From contig JASFXZ010000014.1 in assembly GCA_032209605.1 (NCBI GenBank), forward strand, positions 5,104,912 to 5,168,911: a DNA stretch of 64,000 bases, written 5' to 3'. Position 1 is the first letter of the stretch; every line of letters begins with the position of its first letter. This stretch comes from Mactromeris polynyma (Eukaryota > Mollusca > Bivalvia > Venerida > Mactridae). The translations under genes were made by a program, and so were the position numbers. Shown one piece after another: positions 61,986 through 64,000 of this stretch. Below the pieces are notes generated by a model. The model worked only from the letters and a program-made list of their open reading frames with translations. It had not been told where the DNA came from and searched no databases.

Positions 61986-62198
61986 TAAGATTAAATGAAA
62001 TAGTGCTTGTAACTCATTCAGTTCAACTTCCGTTCTTATCAAAACTTCCCCATCAATGTTGTGGTACTTACAACCACTTGAATCATCTTCAACACTGAGA
62101 TAACCTTTAATGTACTTACATCATAACTATGTTTATGTCACGTGCGTCTGATGATTAAAATTCCCCATGAATAACGCTGTCTTATCAATGAGCGTACG
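61986..62198 (+). other. Upstream region of the cysteine-rich peptide gene
   Basis: Includes GTCACGTGCG (an E-box-like CACGTG) at about 62137-62146. No repeats are seen. It may hold promoter elements, but nothing is specific enough to name. Confidence 0.35.
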
Positions 62199-62207
62199 TA
62201 TATAAGG
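62199..62207 (+). promoter_or_regulatory. TATA box candidate
   Basis: TATATAAGG at 62199 would place transcription start near 62229-62235. Two further TATA-like motifs follow (CTATAAAAG at 62273, TATATAAAG at 62299). The first is preferred because it leaves room for a 5'-UTR exon ending at the donor AAAG|GTATTT (62307/62308). Confidence 0.5.
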
Positions 62208-62307
62208 CAAACAATTCCTTGTCGAAATCAAACCAACATTTCTACTTGACACGAGAACAAAGCACAACCTGACTATAAAAGAAGGCATACTTCAACTATA
62301 TATAAAG

Positions 62308-62512
62308 GTATTTTATTTTACTACACAATTGTATTTTTAATTAATGATCTTTCATTTTTGATGGTCAAACATTACTATTAATATAATCAAGTACTCGTTA
62401 AAAGCACATTATTTCATTTATAAATGTAATTTATATTGTATAACCATACGGGGCATGTCTTCATTTTAAGTTGAAAAGATGATTAATTGGCTCTATCTAT
62501 AATTTGTTTTAG
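62308..62512 (+). other. Probable 5'-UTR intron, 205 bp
   Basis: Begins GTATTT after AAAG and ends ATAATTTGTTTTAG before GTAGAATACC. It would remove 205 nt between a short leader exon (about 62230-62307) and the exon carrying the start codon. RNA reads across 62307/62513 would confirm it. Confidence 0.5.
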
Positions 62513-62584
62513 GTAGAATACCACTCATATCCGTACATTGACCATTCCGAATTACCGAACATATTCAACTACAACAAGTCAAAC

Positions 62585-62851
62585 ATGACCGTATCAAGAT
62601 ACATAGTAGCGGTATGTGTAGCAACTGTCATATTTGCAGCATTTATTAATGATACAAATGCTCAAAAAAGGAAAAGACTGTGTAGATTTAACCGCCTAAC
62701 GAATACATGCAATGACGTTATACCACGTGGTTTGCGGCAAAGGGGGGGAGAAAGTGTAGGACGTTGTGCTGCAATTGGTGGGGAATGTGACCTGTTTGAA
62801 GGACGAAAACGCACCAGATGCCTTTGTGCTTCACCCTACACGGTGTTTTAA
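62585..62851 (+). CDS. Secreted basic cysteine-rich peptide, defensin-like
   Basis: Encodes 88 residues in one exon, ATG at 62585 (context AAACATGA) to TAA at 62849-62851. Residues 1-26 form a signal peptide: Arg5, a hydrophobic core IVAVCVATVIFAAF, and an A-x-A-like cleavage region NDTNA|Q. The mature part of about 62 residues starts QKRKR and is strongly basic. It has six cysteines at 33, 42, 61, 68, 79 and 81 (spacing 8, 18, 6, 10, 1). The final GGEC...RCLC resembles the gamma-core (GXC) and terminal CXC of cysteine-stabilised defensins. The usual CXXXC helix pair is replaced by C-x6-C, and molluscan defensins normally have eight cysteines. It is probably an extracellular antimicrobial or other disulfide-bonded peptide; the exact family is not recognised. 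The 3' UTR is AT-rich, with an ATTAAA at 63375-63380. Confidence 0.85.
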   Translation: MTVSRYIVAVCVATVIFAAFINDTNAQKRKRLCRFNRLTNTCNDVIPRGLRQRGGESVGRCAAIGGECDLFEGRKRTRCLCASPYTVF

Positions 62852-63797
62852 GCTTGATTTTCATCCGACTTTAATGATTGATAGCAAGGCATTCATATTT
62901 TAGTTTCATTTATTGAAATGCACCGTACAGTGTGTAAATATTTATTGTTTTGTGTGCTATGTAAATATTTGTTACAAATGGTTGTTATTTTACTTATTAT
63001 GAATAATTTTATGGGATATGAATCTATGTTAGTCTTTTTGACACTGTGTTATTCCATGCATGTTATGTTTATTTGTATTATGTTTACAACTTATGTTGTT
63101 TGTATTAATTAACATTTTATACATTGTGTGATTTTTTTTCACTCGTCTTTTGAAAAAGTTATTTTGCTATTCATATAGACATGTATATTGTGCATCATTT
63201 ACTTTTGATGAAATATAAATTTTACACATATTTTGTTGTTTTGCTTTTCTTTTTATGGAATGCATTTTTGTACATTACAATTCATTTAAGTGTCTATGTG
63301 TGGGTTGAAACGATGTAAAATGGAAAGAAATGTCTGATATTCATAAAACAGAAACAATGTTTATCAAATGTTTTATTAAACACGTTATGAAAATGAATTG
63401 GGAAGTCGAGCAGCACGAGGAAACAAAGGACATCAAAAATATTCATAAATGTAAACAATTACACGAGCAAAAATGATAGAAGATGCAAACATATATGCTG
63501 TATGAAGATAGAAGTACCGCTTTGGAACCATACAATACAATACAATACGATACGATACGACACAACACAACCCGATAACTCCCGTAGCCGAGCCTGATAA
63601 ATTTTCTCATTCCACGTCACTAACCTATTATTTTATTTATCCTGTCACTTATTGTGTTAAGTGGGGGAAATACCTTTAATTCTAAATAATACCGACTGAT
63701 GAGCATTAATCAATAATAAATTTAAGAATTTGCAACAATTTAGTAAGAGCCAAAAAATAATCATAACAATAAGTTCATACGCCATTACCCACGGTTT
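62852..63797 (+). other. 3' UTR and downstream spacer
   Basis: AT-rich with many T runs. Weak poly(A) signals are AATATA at 63212 and ATTAAA at 63375. A short (ATACA/G)n microsatellite lies at about 63531-63570. No further gene is seen. Confidence 0.45.
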
Positions 63798-64000
63798 GTC
63801 AAGTGCCGTCAAACACGTTAACACAGAAATGTCAAGTGCCGTCAAACACGTTAACACAGAAATGTCAAGTGCCGTCAAACACGTTAACACAGAAATGTCA
63901 AGTGCCGTCAAACACGTTAACACAGAAATGTCAAGTGCCGTCAAACACGTTAACACAGAAATGTCAAGTGCCGTCAAACACGTTAACACAGAAATGTCAA
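63798..64000. repeat. 33-bp minisatellite, at least 6 copies, cut by window end
   Basis: The unit is GTCAAGTGCCGTCAAACACG plus TTAACACAGAAAT, recurring every 33 bp from 63798. Copies are identical. The array continues beyond the window. The minus-strand frame of 11-residue repeats is a by-product. Confidence 0.95.

Overview
The window looks like a piece of an AT-rich invertebrate nuclear genome, most probably a mollusc and perhaps a bivalve. It has spliced genes with very short exons, no compact operons, and a short element near 43.7 kb whose ends (TTAGCTCATCTGA / CTCAGGTGAGCGA) resemble a repeat I recall as common in bivalves. The dominant feature is tandem repetition. At least 24 separate minisatellite arrays, with units from 15 to 92 bp, fill about 31 kb (roughly 48% by my coordinates). 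Most long open frames here are by-products of arrays whose unit is a multiple of 3, not genes.

One gene can be reconstructed by splice logic on the + strand. Six exons (18130-18306, 19612-19665, 23080-23130, 24008-24046, 26229-26351, 42392-42537) have good acceptors and donors. All five internal ones are phase 1 on both sides, and they join into one open frame ending in TAG at 42535-42537. Two or three microexons upstream (7031-7057, 8503-8535, possibly 6160-6186) fit the same phase. The encoded segment is a low-complexity, hydrophilic Ser/Asn/Pro-rich C-terminal tail that I cannot assign to a family. About 63% of the sequence between 18.1 and 42.4 kb is minisatellite; the last intron alone (16 kb) holds arrays of about 8.05, 0.78, 0.34 and 4.4 kb.

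A second, compact gene at 62585-62851 encodes an 88-residue secreted, strongly basic peptide with six cysteines in the mature part, defensin-like in its last half. It has TATA-like boxes and a probable 5'-UTR intron upstream.

Layout: 1-6.5 kb has small arrays and a 1.1-kb pyrimidine tract. 8.7-15 kb has a 45-bp array (51 copies) and a CpG-rich 33-bp array (98 copies in exact register). 16.6-17.5 kb has a 56-bp array. 18.1-42.5 kb is the multi-exon gene with intronic arrays. 43-49 kb holds a mollusc-type element, a diverged repeat copy and small arrays. 48.7-56.6 kb has 22-, 26-, 58- and 88-bp arrays. 57.9-61.4 kb has foldback elements. 62.2-62.9 kb holds the peptide gene. The window ends inside another 33-bp array.

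The most interesting thread is where the arrays come from. Unexpanded relatives of several arrays lie in the same window. One dispersed repeat (copies near 58.6-59.0 kb and, inverted, 61.6-62.0 kb) appears to have seeded three different arrays from two of its segments. In its unexpanded copies a short direct repeat lies exactly 45 bp apart, which is the period of the 8.7-kb array. A second repeat has one monomer at 45.4 kb and 32 copies of it at 53.8-56.6 kb. A tRNA-like SINE head is amplified at 35.1-35.9 kb.
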